This document shows, one piece after another, positions 5,722 to 7,024 of a DNA stretch of 7,024 nt (position 1 is its first letter; every line of letters starts with the position of its first letter). The notes beneath the pieces were generated by a model. That model had not been told where the DNA came from and searched no databases. It was given only the letters and a program-made list of their open reading frames with translations. Source of the DNA: Bdellovibrionales bacterium (GTDB lineage Bacteria; Bdellovibrionota; Bacteriovoracia; Bacteriovoracales; Bacteriovoracaceae); assembly GCA_005791855.1 (NCBI GenBank), contig SXUH01000451.1:1-7024 (forward strand), in the 5' to 3' direction. The position numbers were made by a program, and so were the translations under genes.

Positions 5722-5818
5722 TCTTGCCCCGCAGGTTTGGGTCTTTATGGTTGGCTTGTCGGGTGGTGAACGATGAAACTTTATTGAGAGGGGAGAAGCC
5801 GAGCGGAGTAGTCAGAGA

Positions 5819-5842
5819 GAGGACCCTCTAGAGAGGGTCCTC
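5819..5842 (-). terminator. Hairpin downstream of the Pro-rich secreted-protein gene
   Basis: GAGGACCCTC (5819-5828), loop TAGA, GAGGGTCCTC (5833-5842): a perfect 10-bp stem 13 nt past the stop at 5856. On the minus strand it is followed by TCTCTCTGACT rather than a clean T-run, so it may terminate imperfectly or act as a 3' stabiliser. Position and stem quality favour a terminator. Confidence 0.6.
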
Positions 5843-5855
5843 GGGTGTGGATTGA

Positions 5856-7024
5856 TTAGAAGGTCGAGGTCATCACCGGAAGCGTCGTCGCCATCGGCGG
5901 AACCGGGGCCTGCAGGTTGAACATCAGGTCACCGAAGTTCCCCGGCTGGACCTGCATCGGACTGAAGCGCGGATCGAACTGGAACTGCGGAGACTGGACT
6001 CCCCAGGGATTGTAGCTCGTCTGCGGCTGCGGCAGGTAGCTCGGTGGCGCGTACGGCGCCGGTGCCGGAGAGCTGTAGATGTTCGGCTGACCCGGCTGGA
6101 AGCCCTGCGGGTAGTACACCATCGGGCCCATGTTCAGCGGCTGCATGTACTGGTACGGAGAGTACTGGTAGGCGAAGCTCGAGAAGAGCGGCGGCTGCTG
6201 CTGCCGCTGCTGGTGCATGGAGATCATCATCTGGGTCATGCCGAGCATGGTCTGGAGGATGTTCTGGTTCTGCTTCATGAGTTCGTCGACCTGCGCGGTG
6301 AGGAGCTTGTTCTTCTCGTCGGACTCGCACTTCTGGGCTTCCTCCTTCTTCACTTCCTTGGTCTCCGGGGCCGGAGTCTCCTGGGGCTTCACCGCTTCAG
6401 TGGCTGCGGTCTTCACTTCCGGAGCCGGGGCCGGGGCGACCGGCTCGAGTTTAAGTTCCTTGATCTCCTTGCCGTCGACGATCCGCGGTCTCTGCGGCAG
6501 CTCTTCCTTCTTCACTTCCGGGGTCGGCGCACTCGAGGGAGTTGTCTCCGGGGCGGTCACCGTCGCGACGGCCTGGGGCTTTACCTCCGGCGCGGCCTCC
6601 GGCTTCACCTCCGGCGCCGCGGTCTCCTTCGCCTTCAGGGCCTCGAGCTTGGTGGTGAGGTCCGCTTCGTCCTTGGCGTGGACTTCGAGGGAGTCGGCGA
6701 TCAGCTTCTTCATCGCCGCCTCATCGGAGCTCTTCAGGAACTGCTTCTCGTCGAAGGCCTGGTAGTAGGCCTCGAAGGCGGTGATCTCGGCCCTCAGGGC
6801 GTCGAGCTTCTTCTTGTGGTCCTCGGACTTGAGGTCGGTTCGACTTTCTCTTTTAAACTCGGAGATCTTCGCCTGCAGGTCCGCGGCCTTCCGGTGGAGG
6901 TCCTCGACGTCCTCGTACTGGATGTCGTCGCTCTGGACGGAGGCGATGGTCCGGTAGTTATTATGAGACAGGACCGCCGACGGCGACAGGGCGAGGATGG
7001 ACAGGAGAGGTAAGGCGAGAACGG
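5856..7024 (-). CDS. Exported coiled-coil, PEVK-like and Pro/Gln/Tyr-rich protein, start beyond the right edge
   Basis: The minus frame is open from the right edge to a stop at 5856, giving 388 visible residues. The first visible ones (VLALPLLSILALSPSAVLS) are the core and end of a signal peptide, so only a few N-terminal residues are missing; the ATG at 6713 is internal. In order (visible numbering): a charged helical, probably coiled-coil region (about 35-130) rich in Lys, Glu, Asp and Ala; a Pro/Glu/Val/Lys-rich region (133-228) with PEVK or PETK at 137, 145, 168, 201 and 219; a second amphipathic helix ending in a Met/Gln-rich run (about 232-275); and a tail (276-388) of Pro, Gln, Tyr, Phe, Asn and Ser of prion-like, low-complexity character. 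There is one cysteine (C232) in the mature part. No catalytic domain is seen. A structural, cell-wall-spanning or surface role is conceivable but unproven. Confidence 0.8.
   Translation of the reverse strand, partial: VLALPLLSILALSPSAVLSHNNYRTIASVQSDDIQYEDVEDLHRKAADLQAKISEFKRESRTDLKSEDHKKKLDALRAEITAFEAYYQAFDEKQFLKSSDEAAMKKLIADSLEVHAKDEADLTTKLEALKAKETAAPEVKPEAAPEVKPQAVATVTAPETTPSSAPTPEVKKEELPQRPRIVDGKEIKELKLEPVAPAPAPEVKTAATEAVKPQETPAPETKEVKKEEAQKCESDEKNKLLTAQVDELMKQNQNILQTMLGMTQMMISMHQQRQQQPPLFSSFAYQYSPYQYMQPLNMGPMVYYPQGFQPGQPNIYSSPAPAPYAPPSYLPQPQTSYNPWGVQSPQFQFDPRFSPMQVQPGNFGDLMFNLQAPVPPMATTLPVMTSTF

Noticed and set aside
6213..7013. 266-codon plus-strand open frame opposite the Pro-rich exported protein
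   Set aside because: Leu/Gly/Arg-rich antisense shadow in exact codon register with the minus-strand gene; no ribosome site, domain or sensible start.

Overview
The window is GC-rich (about 60% by eye) and densely coded, with strong C/G preference at third codon positions. It looks like a chromosomal segment of a Gram-negative bacterium. Several Sec-exported proteins of unknown function, an O-antigen ligase/polymerase-type membrane protein, RecJ and a possible type IV pilin remnant would fit a Bdellovibrionota or other deltaproteobacterial-type genome. That placement is inference; there is no marker gene here to prove it.

Layout. Left (1-2151, minus strand): a Wzy/WaaL-type polytopic membrane protein with a C-terminal TPR region is followed, with a 10-bp overlap, by a secreted protein that runs off the left edge. 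A 23-bp divergent spacer (2152-2174) separates this pair from a plus-strand VanW-family gene (2175-2855). The spacer holds overlapping -10-like boxes on both strands, so close to the start codons that at least the minus transcript would be nearly leaderless.

Middle (2856-3331): no intact gene. It contains a perfect 18-bp palindrome, a long terminator-like hairpin between convergent units, a decayed minus-strand gene (pilin-like in look, apparently frameshifted at a six-T run), and two adjacent GC-rich hairpins. Upstream of these on the minus strand is an 83-residue secreted protein (3332-3583).

Right (3584-7024, minus strand): recJ (single-strand DNA 5'-3' exonuclease) preceded by a small four-cysteine zinc-ribbon gene in a likely two-gene unit, then a hairpin, then the 3' part of a gene for a long exported protein. 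That protein has a coiled coil, PEVK-like repeats, a second helix and a Pro/Gln/Tyr-rich tail; its start lies beyond the right edge.

The only genes with clear biochemical roles are recJ and, at family level, the ligase/polymerase and VanW genes. The others are exported or small proteins of unknown function. I do not see a convincing new multi-gene system. The best leads are the compact divergent promoter, the homopolymer-frameshifted remnant and the low-complexity exported protein.
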